A stretch of DNA of 64,000 bases from Pseudomonas sp. GM18 (GCF_000282195.1 NZ_AKJT01000046.1:1-64000), one strand, 5' to 3'. Positions 27,122 through 35,654 are shown, numbered from the stretch's first letter. Numbers and translations: made by a program. The notes: generated from the sequence alone by a model not told the origin.

Positions 27122-28183
27122 ATGAGCGAACGAACGACTTCTGCAAGCTGGGCGATGGGGATTGTCAAAGCACTGGAAATGGACGGCCTGGATTGCCGGG
27201 TTTTGTTCAAGCAGCTAGGGCTCGACTATGCGGCACTGGATGATCCGGATGCGCGCTTCCCGCAAGATTCCATGACGCGGCTCTGGCAGCGCGCGGTCGA
27301 GTTGTCCGGCAACCCGGCGATCGGCCTGAACATGGGCAAGGTGATGCGACCGGCTTCCCTGCACGTCGCCGGTTATGCCTTGATGTCCAGCCGGACCCTG
27401 GCCGAAGGCTTTCAGCGTCTGGTGCGGTATCAGCGAATCATTGCTGAAGGTGCTGACCTGAGTTTGCGCATACTGGACGAGGGTTATGCGCTGATTCTGA
27501 CGGTGCATGGCGACCACTTGCCGCCGACCCGACAAAGCGCTGAAGCATCGATGGCCTGTGCCCTGGCGTTTTGTGGGTGGTTGACCGGGCGCATGCTGCA
27601 TCCGCGCAAAGTGCTGCTGCAGGGCGATCAACCCGTCGATCTCGAACCGTATAAGCAAGCCTTCCACGCGCCGATGATGTTCAACGCGCCCTATGACGCC
27701 TTGATCTTCGAGCGCGCTGACCTGGAGGCGCCGTTGCCCACTGCCAACGAGGCCATGGCGCTGCTGCACGACCGCTTTGCCGGTGAATACCTGGCGCGGT
27801 TTTCCGAGAGCCGCGTGACCCACAATGCGCGGCAGGTGTTGTGCCGCTTGCTGCCCCAGGGCGAACCCAAGCGCGATGCGGTGGCGCAGGCGCTGCACCT
27901 GTCGCAACGCACCTTGCAGCGACGCTTGCAGGAAGAGGGCACGAGTTTTCAGACGTTGCTGGATGACACGCGGCGTGAACTGGCCGAGCAATACCTGGCG
28001 CGACCGAGCATGACGCTGCTGGAAATTGCCTACCTGCTGGGGTTTGCCGATCCGAGCAACTTCTTCCGCGCCTTCCGACGCTGGTTCGATACCACCCCCG
28101 GCGAATACCGGGCGCGGCTGACGGAAGCGCTCAAGCTGGTCAGTGACGCCAGAACGCCGGGATACACAGAACAAACACCGTAA
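27122..28183 (+). CDS. AraC family regulator with arabinose-binding-like N-terminal domain
   Basis: This 353-residue protein has the large N-terminal domain typical of OruR/ArgR-like regulators (VELSGNPAIGLNMGKVMRPASLHVAGYALMSS). The C-terminal AraC domain contains AQALHLSQRTLQRRLQEEGTS and LLEIAYLLGFADPSNFFRAFRRWFDTTPGEYR. The target is unknown. The ATG at 27122 gives the family N-terminus. Its last 44 bases overlap the 3' end of the convergent trkH gene, so its C-terminal tail is encoded antisense to TrkH. Confidence 0.85.
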   Translation: MSERTTSASWAMGIVKALEMDGLDCRVLFKQLGLDYAALDDPDARFPQDSMTRLWQRAVELSGNPAIGLNMGKVMRPASLHVAGYALMSSRTLAEGFQRLVRYQRIIAEGADLSLRILDEGYALILTVHGDHLPPTRQSAEASMACALAFCGWLTGRMLHPRKVLLQGDQPVDLEPYKQAFHAPMMFNAPYDALIFERADLEAPLPTANEAMALLHDRFAGEYLARFSESRVTHNARQVLCRLLPQGEPKRDAVAQALHLSQRTLQRRLQEEGTSFQTLLDDTRRELAEQYLARPSMTLLEIAYLLGFADPSNFFRAFRRWFDTTPGEYRARLTEALKLVSDARTPGYTEQTP

Positions 28184-29594
28184 TGATCTCCAGCCGACCC
28201 AGCAGCATGCCGAACGAGAGAATCCACTTCGCGGCATCCGGCAGGCTGGCGAAGTTACCCGCCGGGCCAATGGTTTCGCCCAACCCCGGGCCGACGCCAG
28301 ACACCGTGCTGGCCGCGCCGGTAAGGGCTGTCATCCAGTCCACGCCGAGCAGCGACAACAGCAGCGCAATCACGCAAATGGTGATGGCGAAAAAGAACGA
28401 AAAGGTCAGGATCGAACGCACGATTTCTTCGTCGAGACGGTGGCCGTTGTACTTCTGCTTGATCACCGCGCGTGGGTGAATCAACTGGTTAAGGTTGGCC
28501 TTGAGCAGAATGTAGGCCACCTGGAAGCGGAAAATCTTGATCCCGCCAGCGGTTGAGCCCGAGCAGCCGCCAACAAACCCCAGATAAAAGAACAGCATCA
28601 GCGAGAAGTTGCCCCAGAGGCTGTAGTCCCCTAGTGCAAAACCTGTCGTCGTCACCACCGAAGTGACGTTCAGCGCCACATGCCGCAAGGCGTCCAGCCA
28701 GTGCAACTGGGTGGTCCACCAGTACCAGGTGCCGAGCACCAGCCAGGTCACCAGCAACATACCGAGCAAGCCTTGCACCTGTTCATCCTTGATCAGCGCC
28801 CGACGGTTACCGCGTAACGTGGCGACATACAGGGTGAACGGCAGGGCGCCGAGAATCATGATGACGATCGCGACCCAATGCACCGCAGGCTCCGGCCACT
28901 TGGCCAAAGACTGGTCGGAGGTGGAAAAGCCACCGGTGGAAATCGCTGACATCGCATGGTTGATCGCGTCGAACGGGCTCATCCCGGCCCACCAGAACGC
29001 CAGGCTGCCGAAAATGGTGATGCCGACGTAGGTCGCAACGATCAAGCGCGCCACCATGTGCGAACGGGGCATGACTTTTTCGGAACGGTCTGACGACTCG
29101 GTCTGAAACAGCCGCATGCCACCGATGCGCAGCAATGGCAGAATCGCTACCGCCATGCCGATAAAGCCGATCCCGCCGATCCAGTGCAGCAATGAGCGCC
29201 ACATCAGGATGCCGGGGGACATGGTGTCCAGGCCTGTGAGCACCGTCGAACCGGTGGCGGTGATGCCGGACATGCTTTCGAAGAACGAATCGGTGTAGCT
29301 GATGTGTTGGGTCAGCAGGAACGGCAGGGCGGCGAAGATGCACACCACCAGCCAGCTGCTGACGGTCAGCAGGTACATGTCTCGCGGGCGCAGATGGATG
29401 TGTTCGGGGCGCCCTGGAATGACCAGGGCCAGGCCGGCGACAAAGGTAATCATGCTGGCCCAGAGGAACGACGGCAGGTCGCTGGTGCGCTCGAAGATCA
29501 CCAGGGTGGCCATCGGCACAACCATGGAAATTGCCAGCGTGATCAGGAAGATGCCGATGATGAAACCAATGATCCGTAAGGTCGGCAACGCCAT
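28140..29594 (-). CDS. trkH: Trk system potassium uptake protein TrkH
   Basis: The 484-residue membrane protein has four pore-loop repeats typical of TrkH/KtrB. Visible filter segments include SGITATGSTVL, MSAISTGGFSTSDQS, VTSVVTTTGFALGDYS and ASTVSGVGPGLGET. It takes up K+ at the inner membrane with the peripheral NAD-binding TrkA, which is not in this window. The ATG at 29594 gives the standard length. It has no same-strand partner nearby. Confidence 0.93.
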   Translation of the reverse strand: MALPTLRIIGFIIGIFLITLAISMVVPMATLVIFERTSDLPSFLWASMITFVAGLALVIPGRPEHIHLRPRDMYLLTVSSWLVVCIFAALPFLLTQHISYTDSFFESMSGITATGSTVLTGLDTMSPGILMWRSLLHWIGGIGFIGMAVAILPLLRIGGMRLFQTESSDRSEKVMPRSHMVARLIVATYVGITIFGSLAFWWAGMSPFDAINHAMSAISTGGFSTSDQSLAKWPEPAVHWVAIVIMILGALPFTLYVATLRGNRRALIKDEQVQGLLGMLLVTWLVLGTWYWWTTQLHWLDALRHVALNVTSVVTTTGFALGDYSLWGNFSLMLFFYLGFVGGCSGSTAGGIKIFRFQVAYILLKANLNQLIHPRAVIKQKYNGHRLDEEIVRSILTFSFFFAITICVIALLLSLLGVDWMTALTGAASTVSGVGPGLGETIGPAGNFASLPDAAKWILSFGMLLGRLEIITVFVLCIPAFWRH

Positions 29595-29716
29595 GAAGTC
29601 CGCTCGGGCTGAAATAGGGAAGGGCGCCATTCTACCTGCGGGGCAGGGCATGTAAACCGACAGCCCTGTGGCAGATGCAGCTAGAATAGCCAGACATTTT
29701 TTCCAGGAGGTGGCCG

Positions 29717-30283
29717 ATGCAGGCTCTCGACGCTTTGCTCAACCGTGTTTCCGTTCCACGACTGCTTGATCCGGCGCCCACTGCCGAGCAACGCGAAGTG
29801 CTGTTTGCCGCCGCGATGCGTGCGCCAGACCACGGCCACTTGCAGCCTTGGCGCTTCCTGACAGTCGAAGGCGCGGCGCGCGAGCAAATGGGCGAGTTGC
29901 TGGCCGAAGCGGCGAAGCTGCAAGACAGCGAGGTGTCAGAAGCCGCGCTGGACAAGGCCCGTAACGGCCCGCTGCGTGCACCGTTGGTGGTTGTGGTGAT
30001 CGCGCGTTTGCAGGATCACGTCAAATATCCCAAATCCGAACAATTGTTGGCGGCAGGCTGCGCGGCTCATGGAATTTTGCTGGCCGCTTATGCTCAAGGC
30101 ATTGGCGCGGTGTGGCGTACCGGTGAGCTGGCTTATTCGGCGCATGTGGCCAAAGGGTTGGGTCTGGCGGAAGGGGAAGAGGTGATTGCGTTCCTCTATC
30201 TCGGTACACCGCAGAAAGAACCGCGGGTGGCGGAGAAGGTTGATCTGGCCGAGTTTGTCAGCGCCTGGTCCGGTAAGGCCTGA
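29717..30283 (+). CDS. Nitroreductase family protein (YdjA-like)
   Basis: The 188-residue flavoprotein has RAPDHGHLQPWRFLTVEG near the N-terminus, GAVWRTGELAYSAHV in the middle and EVIAFLYLGTP near the C-terminus, as in the NAD(P)H nitroreductase YdjA group. It is likely an FMN-dependent oxidoreductase in the cytoplasm with unknown natural substrate. The Shine-Dalgarno AGGAGG lies 6-7 bases before the ATG. A palindromic repeat starts 8 bases after its stop. Confidence 0.88.
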   Translation: MQALDALLNRVSVPRLLDPAPTAEQREVLFAAAMRAPDHGHLQPWRFLTVEGAAREQMGELLAEAAKLQDSEVSEAALDKARNGPLRAPLVVVVIARLQDHVKYPKSEQLLAAGCAAHGILLAAYAQGIGAVWRTGELAYSAHVAKGLGLAEGEEVIAFLYLGTPQKEPRVAEKVDLAEFVSAWSGKA

Positions 30284-30290
30284 AGATCAA

Positions 30291-30390
30291 AAGATCGCAG
30301 CCTCGTTGCACTCGACAGCTCCTACAGAAGTACACATATCCCTGTATGGAGCTGTGTAGGAGCTGTCGAGTGAAACGAGGCTGCGATCTT
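30291..30390. repeat. Palindromic intergenic repeat, short family B relative
   Basis: The left arm AAGATCGCAGCCTCGTT and following CTCGACAGCTCCTACA are inverted at the right side as TGTAGGAGCTGTCGAG and AACGAGGCTGCGATCTT. The arms are 35-36 bases with one single-base interruption and a loop of about 29 bases. It lies between the convergent nitroreductase and cpxA genes and could act as a bidirectional end. Confidence 0.8.
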
Positions 30391-30407
30391 CTTGCATCAC
30401 CCCCGAT

Positions 30408-31748
30408 TTACGGCTGCACCACCGCCCCCGGCACCAACGGCAATTCCAGACTGGCAATAAACCCGCCCCCAGGGTGATTGGCCAGCACCAGACTGCCGCC
30501 ATGGCGCTCTGCCGCGCGGCGTGCAATGGCCAGCCCCAGGCCATGTCCGGCCGTTGTCTGCCCCGGTGCCCGATAGAACGGTTCACCCAGTTGATTCAAA
30601 TGCTCGTCTTCTACGCCAGGGCCATGATCGCGCACGCTGACCACAACCCTGTCGCCCTGACGCAACGCCTGCATTTCGATCGGTTGCCCGACCGGGTTAA
30701 AGCGCTGGGCATTGCGCAGCAGGTTGTCCACGGCGCGCTCGATCATGGTCGGCCAGCCTCTGAGGTTCAGTTGCGGCTCGGCCTCAAGGCGCACGTTCTG
30801 CTCCGGCGAACTTAGCTGAGCGTCCTTTTGCAGGGTGTTGAGCAGTGCATTGAGATCCACTTCTTCGGCACTGGCGTTGTCGGCATCGACCCGCGCCAAC
30901 ACCAGGATTTCGCTGATCAGTGCTTCCAGTCGATCGCACTCTCGGGTCAGGCGCGGCCAGAGTTTTTCCCGCTCCTGGGGATTGGCCCGCTCGGCCAGTG
31001 CCAGCGCGATGCGCAGTCGGGCCAAGGGCGAACGCAATTCATGGGACACATCGCGCAGCAATTGCCGCTGACTGCCGATCAGGCTTTGCAGGCGCGCGCC
31101 CATGCGGTTGAAGTCGTTGGCCAGCACACCGAATTCGTCGCGGCGGTTGGCCAGTTGCGCCAGGCTGTTTTGCTGATACGTCGTCTGCCCCAACTCATGC
31201 ACTGCGCCACGTAAACGGCTCAACGGTCGGGTGATGGAGAAGGTCACCAGCAGGCTGAACAGGGTCAGTACCACCAGGGCGATACCCAGCGCGCTCAATG
31301 GCCAGAGCAGGCTTTCACGGTGCCAGGCGTCCAGTTCCGGATGCGGAATGCGATAGATCAGCAGGTAGGTGTCGCCCGTCCTGGCGCTGGTGTATTCATC
31401 GGTCAGGCGCCGCCACGGCAGGCGCCGATCATCGTTTTGCTGCCGAGCTTCGAAAGCGGCTGCACGCCGAGGGAAGGTGCCGCGTACCACCGGGTCTCCC
31501 GCCTCGTTGAGCACTTGAACGTCGATGTGATACTGGCGCTTGCGCTGCTCCAGAATGTCCTGGGCGGCTTCCTCGCCCTGACTCTCGTAGGTTTGCGTCC
31601 ACTGTTCGGCCAGGGTGTTGAGGCCCGGGTGGCGACTGAGAATCCACGCGTCCTGGTTGAGCATGTGCCCCAGCAAAATGGAAAGCCCTGCAACCAGAGC
31701 GATGGCCAGCCAGAAGCTGGCCAGGATACGCCAGAACAATGAGCGCAC
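30408..31748 (-). CDS. cpxA: Sensor histidine kinase of a Cpx-type system
   Basis: The 446-residue product has two membrane helices (about 8-30 and 150-172) flanking a periplasmic sensor domain. HAMP, a HisKA box with His236 (DVSHELRSPLARLR), and an ATPase domain with N box (RAVDNLLRNAQRFN) and G boxes (RDHGPGVED, GHGLGLAIA) follow. It should phosphorylate the response regulator at 32447. The order cpxR - spy-like - cpxA matches the cpxRS cluster I recall from Pseudomonas aeruginosa. A terminator-like stem lies between the Spy-like gene and this one, so it may be expressed less. Confidence 0.88.
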   Translation of the reverse strand: MRSLFWRILASFWLAIALVAGLSILLGHMLNQDAWILSRHPGLNTLAEQWTQTYESQGEEAAQDILEQRKRQYHIDVQVLNEAGDPVVRGTFPRRAAAFEARQQNDDRRLPWRRLTDEYTSARTGDTYLLIYRIPHPELDAWHRESLLWPLSALGIALVVLTLFSLLVTFSITRPLSRLRGAVHELGQTTYQQNSLAQLANRRDEFGVLANDFNRMGARLQSLIGSQRQLLRDVSHELRSPLARLRIALALAERANPQEREKLWPRLTRECDRLEALISEILVLARVDADNASAEEVDLNALLNTLQKDAQLSSPEQNVRLEAEPQLNLRGWPTMIERAVDNLLRNAQRFNPVGQPIEMQALRQGDRVVVSVRDHGPGVEDEHLNQLGEPFYRAPGQTTAGHGLGLAIARRAAERHGGSLVLANHPGGGFIASLELPLVPGAVVQP

Positions 31749-31762
31749 AGAAAATCCTCGAA

Positions 31763-31796
31763 CAAAGAAAGCCCAACGGCGATTAACCGTTGGGCT
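31763..31796 (-). terminator. Intercistronic terminator between spy-like gene and cpxA
   Basis: On the minus strand AGCCCAACGG (31796-31787) pairs with CCGTTGGGCT (31779-31770) around a 7-base loop and is followed by TTCTTTG. It lies 11 bases after the stop of the Spy-like gene and 15 bases before the cpxA start. Partial read-through would give more Spy-like chaperone than sensor kinase. Confidence 0.7.
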
Positions 31797-31806
31797 GGCT
31801 AGAACA

Positions 31807-32256
31807 TTATTGCGCTTTTTGCGCTTGCTGCGCTTTCCAGGCCTTGAACTCGGCCCATTCGGCGCGACGCTCAGCTTGTTTCTTCTGGATCTCGTCGAAT
31901 TGCTTCTGTTGATCCGGTTTCAGCAGGGCGCGAACGTCGGCTTCGGCTTTCTTGTGCTTGGCCTCCATCTCGTCTTTCAGGGCTTTCTGGTCAGCTGGCG
32001 AGAGTTTTTCCAGGTACTTGTCGATCAGTTGCTGACGCTCGTGCATCTGCTCGCCCATGATTTTGCGGATCTGCTCGCGCTGTTCGCGGCTCAGGTCCAG
32101 TTGGCTGTAAGGGCCTTTACCGTGCATGCCGTGCATCTGACCGCCGTGGCGTGAGCCGTCCATGTGATCACCCATCGGGCCTGTGCCTTCAGGCGTGGCC
32201 ATGGCAACGGTCGGCAGGGCGGCAGCAAACATCAGAGCGATAAGAGTCTTGCGCAT
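31807..32256 (-). CDS. Spy/CpxP-like periplasmic protein, LTXXQ motif, His/Met-rich
   Basis: The 149-residue product has a Sec signal peptide (MRKTLIALMFAAALPTVAMA). A His/Met/Gly-rich segment (about 25-48, e.g. HGGQMHGMHGKG) and a long helical part with two LTXXQ-like motifs (LSREQREQI and LKPDQQKQF) follow. Spy and CpxP are periplasmic chaperones induced by Cpx; CpxP also damps the kinase. The His/Met stretch suggests metal binding as in ZraP or CnrX relatives, which is inference. It lies between cpxR and cpxA, with a CpxR box upstream. Confidence 0.85.
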   Translation of the reverse strand: MRKTLIALMFAAALPTVAMATPEGTGPMGDHMDGSRHGGQMHGMHGKGPYSQLDLSREQREQIRKIMGEQMHERQQLIDKYLEKLSPADQKALKDEMEAKHKKAEADVRALLKPDQQKQFDEIQKKQAERRAEWAEFKAWKAQQAQKAQ

Positions 32257-32338
32257 GGTGTATCTCCTTGTCTCGTTCCCGGTACGTTCCGGATGTGTGC
32301 AGATTACGCAGATCAAGGTCAACGGCGGTCAGCGGAGC

Positions 32339-32354
32339 GTAAAGCTTGGGTAAA
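32339..32354. promoter_or_regulatory. CpxR box, GTAAA-N6-GTAAA
   Basis: GTAAA at 32339-32343 and GTAAA at 32350-32354 form a direct repeat with 6 bases between, fitting the known CpxR site GTAAA-N(4-8)-GTAAA. It reads on the plus strand, 83 bases upstream of the minus-strand Spy-like gene. It implies a separate CpxR-activated promoter for the spy-cpxA part. The gap 32257-32446 holds no gene. Confidence 0.7.
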
Positions 32355-32446
32355 GACGGTTTTCTACCTACCTGACAATTCCAACACTTCGCCGATTTCT
32401 TTCTGACGAAACATGACTTGTAGCAGCTGCTACCGGGGCGTCGGAT

Positions 32447-33124
32447 TCAGAGGCTGTAGTAGTAACCGCGACTGCGCAGGGCCACGATGCGCGGGCGGCC
32501 GTCGGGGTGTGGGCCGATTTTTTTGCGCAGGTTGCTGACGTGCATGTCCAGGCTGCGGTCGTACAGGGTCAGTTTGCGACCAAGGGCGATTTGCGCCAGT
32601 TCCTGTTTATCCAGCGGTTCGCCGGGTTGCTTGAGCAGGGCTTCGAGCAGGCGGCTTTCGGAAACGGTCAGGGTGAATTCCTGTTCATCGATGCTGACCA
32701 CCCCACGCACCGGACTGAAGCACAGGTCGCCCAGCTCGAGCTGGCTGGAGACAGCCGTTGGATGACTGCGGCGCAACACCGCGCGCAGGCGGGCGGTCAG
32801 TTCCCGTGGGTCGCACGGCTTGGCCAGGTAATCGTCGGCGCCCAGTTCCAGGCCGAGGATGCGGTCCAGCGGTTCGCCACGGGCCGACAGCATCAGCACC
32901 GGCAAATCCGGATGGTCGCTGCGCAGCTGCTTGAGCAGTTCCAGGCCGCTGCCGTCCGGCAGCATCACGTCCAGCACCACGGCCGCCGGAGACGTTTCGG
33001 CCAACGCGCGCCGGGCGCTCTGGCCATCGTGGCAGGCGCGAACCTGAAAGCCTTCCTGGCTCAGCCAACTGCCCAGGAGCTCACACAGCTCCTGGTCATC
33101 ATCAATTAGTAACAGCTCGCTCAT
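32447..33124 (-). CDS. cpxR: CpxR-like OmpR-family response regulator
   Basis: The 225-residue product has a receiver domain with Asp8/Asp9, the phosphoacceptor Asp52 (VVLDVMLPDGSG) and Lys102 (YLAKP). An OmpR/PhoB winged helix follows (LEALLKQPGEPLDKQELAQ, DMHVSNLRKKIG, RSRGYYYSL). It would activate envelope-stress genes with the kinase at 30408. The box at 32339 supports positive regulation of the spy-like gene. It follows a small coiled-coil membrane protein gene by 7 bases on the same strand. Confidence 0.9.
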   Translation of the reverse strand: MSELLLIDDDQELCELLGSWLSQEGFQVRACHDGQSARRALAETSPAAVVLDVMLPDGSGLELLKQLRSDHPDLPVLMLSARGEPLDRILGLELGADDYLAKPCDPRELTARLRAVLRRSHPTAVSSQLELGDLCFSPVRGVVSIDEQEFTLTVSESRLLEALLKQPGEPLDKQELAQIALGRKLTLYDRSLDMHVSNLRKKIGPHPDGRPRIVALRSRGYYYSL

Positions 33125-33131
33125 GACTCAC

Positions 33132-33545
33132 TCAATTTAGCCATTGCCTACGTTTTCTGGTGGCACCACTGGCGAAGATACCGCAGAGCAGGGCCAATAG
33201 CGCTACTGCGGCCCCAATAACGAACCACTGCTGCTGATCGGTCAGCAGGCGCGGTAGCGGGCTGCTGGCCAGGGCTTCCTTGAGTTGCAGCTTCAGGCGC
33301 TGATTCTCCTGGCGCAACCTGCTCAGCAGGGCGCTTTCGCGTTCGCCATCGGTAGTTTGCAATTGTTTGCTCAGTGCTTCCCGTTGCTGCTCGCTTTCTT
33401 TCAAGCGCTGCTGCAACTCGGTGATCTGGCTACCGGCGCTCAAGGACAGCGGCGTCGAATTACCGCCATTGGCGCTTTCTTCACCATGGGCGGGCGCCAT
33501 GATCGACAACGTCACCAACATCAGACACAACGGACCTTTGCGCAT
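33132..33545 (-). CDS. Small membrane-anchored coiled-coil protein of unknown function
   Basis: This 137-residue protein has a signal peptide (MRKGPLCLMLVTLSIMAPAHG). A coiled coil (about 38-92, ITELQQRLKESEQQREALSKQLQ) and a C-terminal membrane helix (WFVIGAAVALLALLCGIFAS) ending in RKRRQW follow. The layout resembles the C-terminal half of YgiM/TIGR04211 proteins without the SH3 domain. Homologues have been called translation initiation factor 2, which I regard as a misannotation. It immediately precedes cpxR and may be part of its operon, suggesting an envelope role. Confidence 0.75.
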   Translation of the reverse strand: MRKGPLCLMLVTLSIMAPAHGEESANGGNSTPLSLSAGSQITELQQRLKESEQQREALSKQLQTTDGERESALLSRLRQENQRLKLQLKEALASSPLPRLLTDQQQWFVIGAAVALLALLCGIFASGATRKRRQWLN

Positions 33546-33615
33546 CGCAACTCCTGATTCCAATACGAGTATTGGGCAGGTTGTCGGCCGGTAAACGAGA
33601 ATAATGAGCGTTGAG

Positions 33616-33646
33616 AGCGCGATGAGCCGATAAGGTTCATCGCGCT
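33616..33646 (-). terminator. Hairpin after the YciI gene, possible terminator
   Basis: AGCGCGATGA (33616-33625) pairs perfectly with TCATCGCGCT (33637-33646) around an 11-base loop, 8 bases beyond the yciI-like stop on the minus strand. No clear T-run follows, so it may be a rho-dependent end or a processing stem. Confidence 0.5.
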
Positions 33647-33654
33647 GAAGGAGT

Positions 33655-33954
33655 TTACGGCAGGACTTGCTTGAACGGCTTGACCAGAACATTGGCGTAG
33701 ACACCTGCGGCAACGTACGGATCGGCGTCGGCCCAGGCCTTGGCGGCGGTCAGGGATTCGAATTCGGCGACGATCAGGCTGCCGGTGAAACCGGCCGCGC
33801 CCGGATCATTGCTGTCGACCGCCGGGTGTGGACCGGCCAATACGATACGACCTTCGCCTTTGAGCACTTGCAGGCGCTCAAGGTGCGCAGGCCGTGCGGC
33901 CAGTCGGGCTTCCAGGGAGTTGGCGGCGTCTGTGGCAATGATTGCGTAAAGCAT
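33655..33954 (-). CDS. YciI family protein
   Basis: The 99-residue product has the dimeric alpha+beta YciI fold with conserved [35 protein letters not shown] and a [13 protein letters not shown] segment carrying the family Asp-Pro-Tyr. YciI-like proteins have a conserved His-Asp pair; the function is not known. It overlaps nothing; its ATG lies just before the yciB stop, a one-base gap, so the two are cotranscribed. Confidence 0.88.
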   Translation of the reverse strand: MLYAIIATDAANSLEARLAARPAHLERLQVLKGEGRIVLAGPHPAVDSNDPGAAGFTGSLIVAEFESLTAAKAWADADPYVAAGVYANVLVKPFKQVLP

Positions 33955-33955
33955 G

Positions 33956-34552
33956 TCAGTCCTCGGTTTTTGGCGTTGTGGTGTCGGCGTCGTGCAAGTG
34001 GCGGGACAGGTAGATGCCCTGGCCGACCAGGAACAACAAAGTCATGCCCAGGCTGCCGAAGACCTTGAAGTCTACCCAGTAGCTCTGGAAGGTGAACGCG
34101 ACGAACAGGTTGGCGGCACCGCAAAACAGGAAAAAACCGATCCAGGCGATGTTCAGGCGGGTCCAGACCGGTTCCGGCAGGGTCAGCGCGTGGCCCATGA
34201 TGCGTTTGATCAGCAACTGGTCACCGACAAAGTGGCTGCCGATGAACGCGAGGGCGAACAGCCAGTTGACCACCGGGGCTTTCCATTTCAGGAAGGTCTC
34301 GCTGTGGAACGCCAGGGTCAGGCTGCCGAAGACCAGGCAGGCAATGAGGGTCAGCCACTGGCTTTTCTCCAGCTTGCGCTGCTTGATGTACAGCGTGCCG
34401 TAGACCACCAGGGAGCTGATGATCAGCATCGCGGTGGCGCTGTAAATACCACCGACAGACAGCTGATGACCGCCAATGTCGACGACTCGCGGGTCGATTT
34501 TGAAGACGATGAAAAACAGCAGAAGCGGGATGAAGTCGATGAATTGTTTCAC
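33956..34552 (-). CDS. yciB: Intracellular septation protein A (YciB/IspZ)
   Basis: The 198-residue inner-membrane protein has five to six helices and family motifs [38 protein letters not shown] and [21 protein letters not shown]. YciB proteins help cell-envelope synthesis and division in enterics. The start is GTG at 34552, since the family begins at M-KQFIDF. It is slightly longer than the Escherichia coli protein (179). It is divergent from the PHP gene, with an 87-bp gap. Confidence 0.9.
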   Translation of the reverse strand: MKQFIDFIPLLLFFIVFKIDPRVVDIGGHQLSVGGIYSATAMLIISSLVVYGTLYIKQRKLEKSQWLTLIACLVFGSLTLAFHSETFLKWKAPVVNWLFALAFIGSHFVGDQLLIKRIMGHALTLPEPVWTRLNIAWIGFFLFCGAANLFVAFTFQSYWVDFKVFGSLGMTLLFLVGQGIYLSRHLHDADTTTPKTED

Positions 34553-34639
34553 AGTGGCAGCCAGAAGCAGGATGTGGCGGCATAATAACAAACATATTGA
34601 CGCGCGATAGCGTCAGCTGATTTGAGGTTACACAGTCCT

Positions 34640-35488
34640 GTGAATGTTGATTTGCACTGCCATAGCACGGCCTCCGATGGCGCCCTGGCGCCTGCGGCAC
34701 TGGTTGCGCGTGCGTTCGAGAAAGGCGTGCGAGTCCTGGCCTTGACCGATCACGACACCCTTGAAGGCCTCGACGAGGCCCGTAGCGCCGCGACGGCGCT
34801 GGGGATGCAACTGGTCAACGGCGTCGAATTGTCCTGCACCTGGGGCGGGGCGACCATTCATGTGCTGGGCTATGGTTTCGACGTCAATGCCGCGCCGTTG
34901 GTCGAGGCCATCGCCAAACTGCACGATGGCCGCTGGCTACGGTCCGAAGAAATAAGCCGCAAGTTGGCGTTAAAAGGTATGCCGGGGGCGCTTGACGGTG
35001 CCCGGGCCATTCAGCAGGAACTGGGCGACAGCAGCAACGCGCCGGCCCGTCCGCACTTCGCCGACTGGATGGTGCGCGAAGGTTTCGTCAAGGATCGCGC
35101 CGAAGCGTTCCGCAAATGGCTGGGTGCCGGCAAGCTGGGGGACGTCAAACTGCACTGGCCGACTCTCGAAGACACCGTCGAGACCCTGCGCGCCGCGGGT
35201 GCCTGGGTCAGTCTGGCGCATCCCTGGCACTACGATTTCACTCGTAGCAAGCGTCGCCGCCTGATTTCTGACTATATTCAAGCCGGGGGCCACGCGATTG
35301 AAGTGGTCAATGGCCATCAGCCCGCTGAGCAAGTGGGCAGCCTGGCGATTCTTGCCCGTGAGTTTGGTCTGCTGGTCAGCGCCGGCAGTGATTTTCATGG
35401 CCCTGGAGGCTGGTCCGAGATCGGTGAATACCGCCCGCTCCCGGAGGATCTGCCACCACTGTGGTGTCGATTCAAATCCTTAATCTGA
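34640..35488 (+). CDS. PHP-domain phosphoesterase (RNase AM / TrpH-like)
   Basis: The 282-residue protein has the PHP metal-binding motifs VDLHCHSTASDG, LTDHDTLEG, GVELSC, RPHFADWM, VSLAHPW and AGSDFHGPGG. Its Escherichia coli relative (YciV, RNase AM) hydrolyses 3',5'-nucleoside bisphosphates and trims 5' ends of rRNA. The GTG at 34640 is the family start (NVDLHCHS), with GAGG about 12 bases upstream; a TTG at 34622 is also open. It is divergent from yciB, and the genes after it keep the conserved yciO-scpA-scpB-rluB order. Confidence 0.88.
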   Translation: MNVDLHCHSTASDGALAPAALVARAFEKGVRVLALTDHDTLEGLDEARSAATALGMQLVNGVELSCTWGGATIHVLGYGFDVNAAPLVEAIAKLHDGRWLRSEEISRKLALKGMPGALDGARAIQQELGDSSNAPARPHFADWMVREGFVKDRAEAFRKWLGAGKLGDVKLHWPTLEDTVETLRAAGAWVSLAHPWHYDFTRSKRRRLISDYIQAGGHAIEVVNGHQPAEQVGSLAILAREFGLLVSAGSDFHGPGGWSEIGEYRPLPEDLPPLWCRFKSLI

Positions 35489-35493
35489 TGGAT

Positions 35494-35617
35494 GTGAAAA
35501 CGTGACGAGCGAAGGCAAGGCAAGGAAAAAACAGGCGAGGAAGCGGAGTTTACATCTTGTAAATGAGCATTCCGAGCCTGTTTTTGACGCAGAATTGCCG
35601 AGCGCAGTAGTTTTCAC
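35494..35617. repeat. 124-bp palindromic element, family E
   Basis: The outer ends are GTGAAAAC (35494-35501) and GTTTTCAC (35610-35617). Inside is a nested imperfect hairpin with arms AAAAACAGGC / GCCTGTTTTT, AGGAA / TTCC and GTTTAC / GTAAAT. I recognise this composition from other Pseudomonas intergenic regions. It contains a GTG that would extend the following yciO gene by 51 codons, but that stretch is repeat sequence. Confidence 0.75.
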
Positions 35618-35654
35618 GCCATCAGTATTGCCGTCGTCTGAACAGGTAGACAAT

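Noticed and set aside
35502..35654. N-terminal extension of YciO from GTG 35502
   Set aside because: The 51 extra codons coincide with a palindromic repeat (35494-35617), are Lys/Arg-rich and do not match the YrdC/YciO N-terminus.
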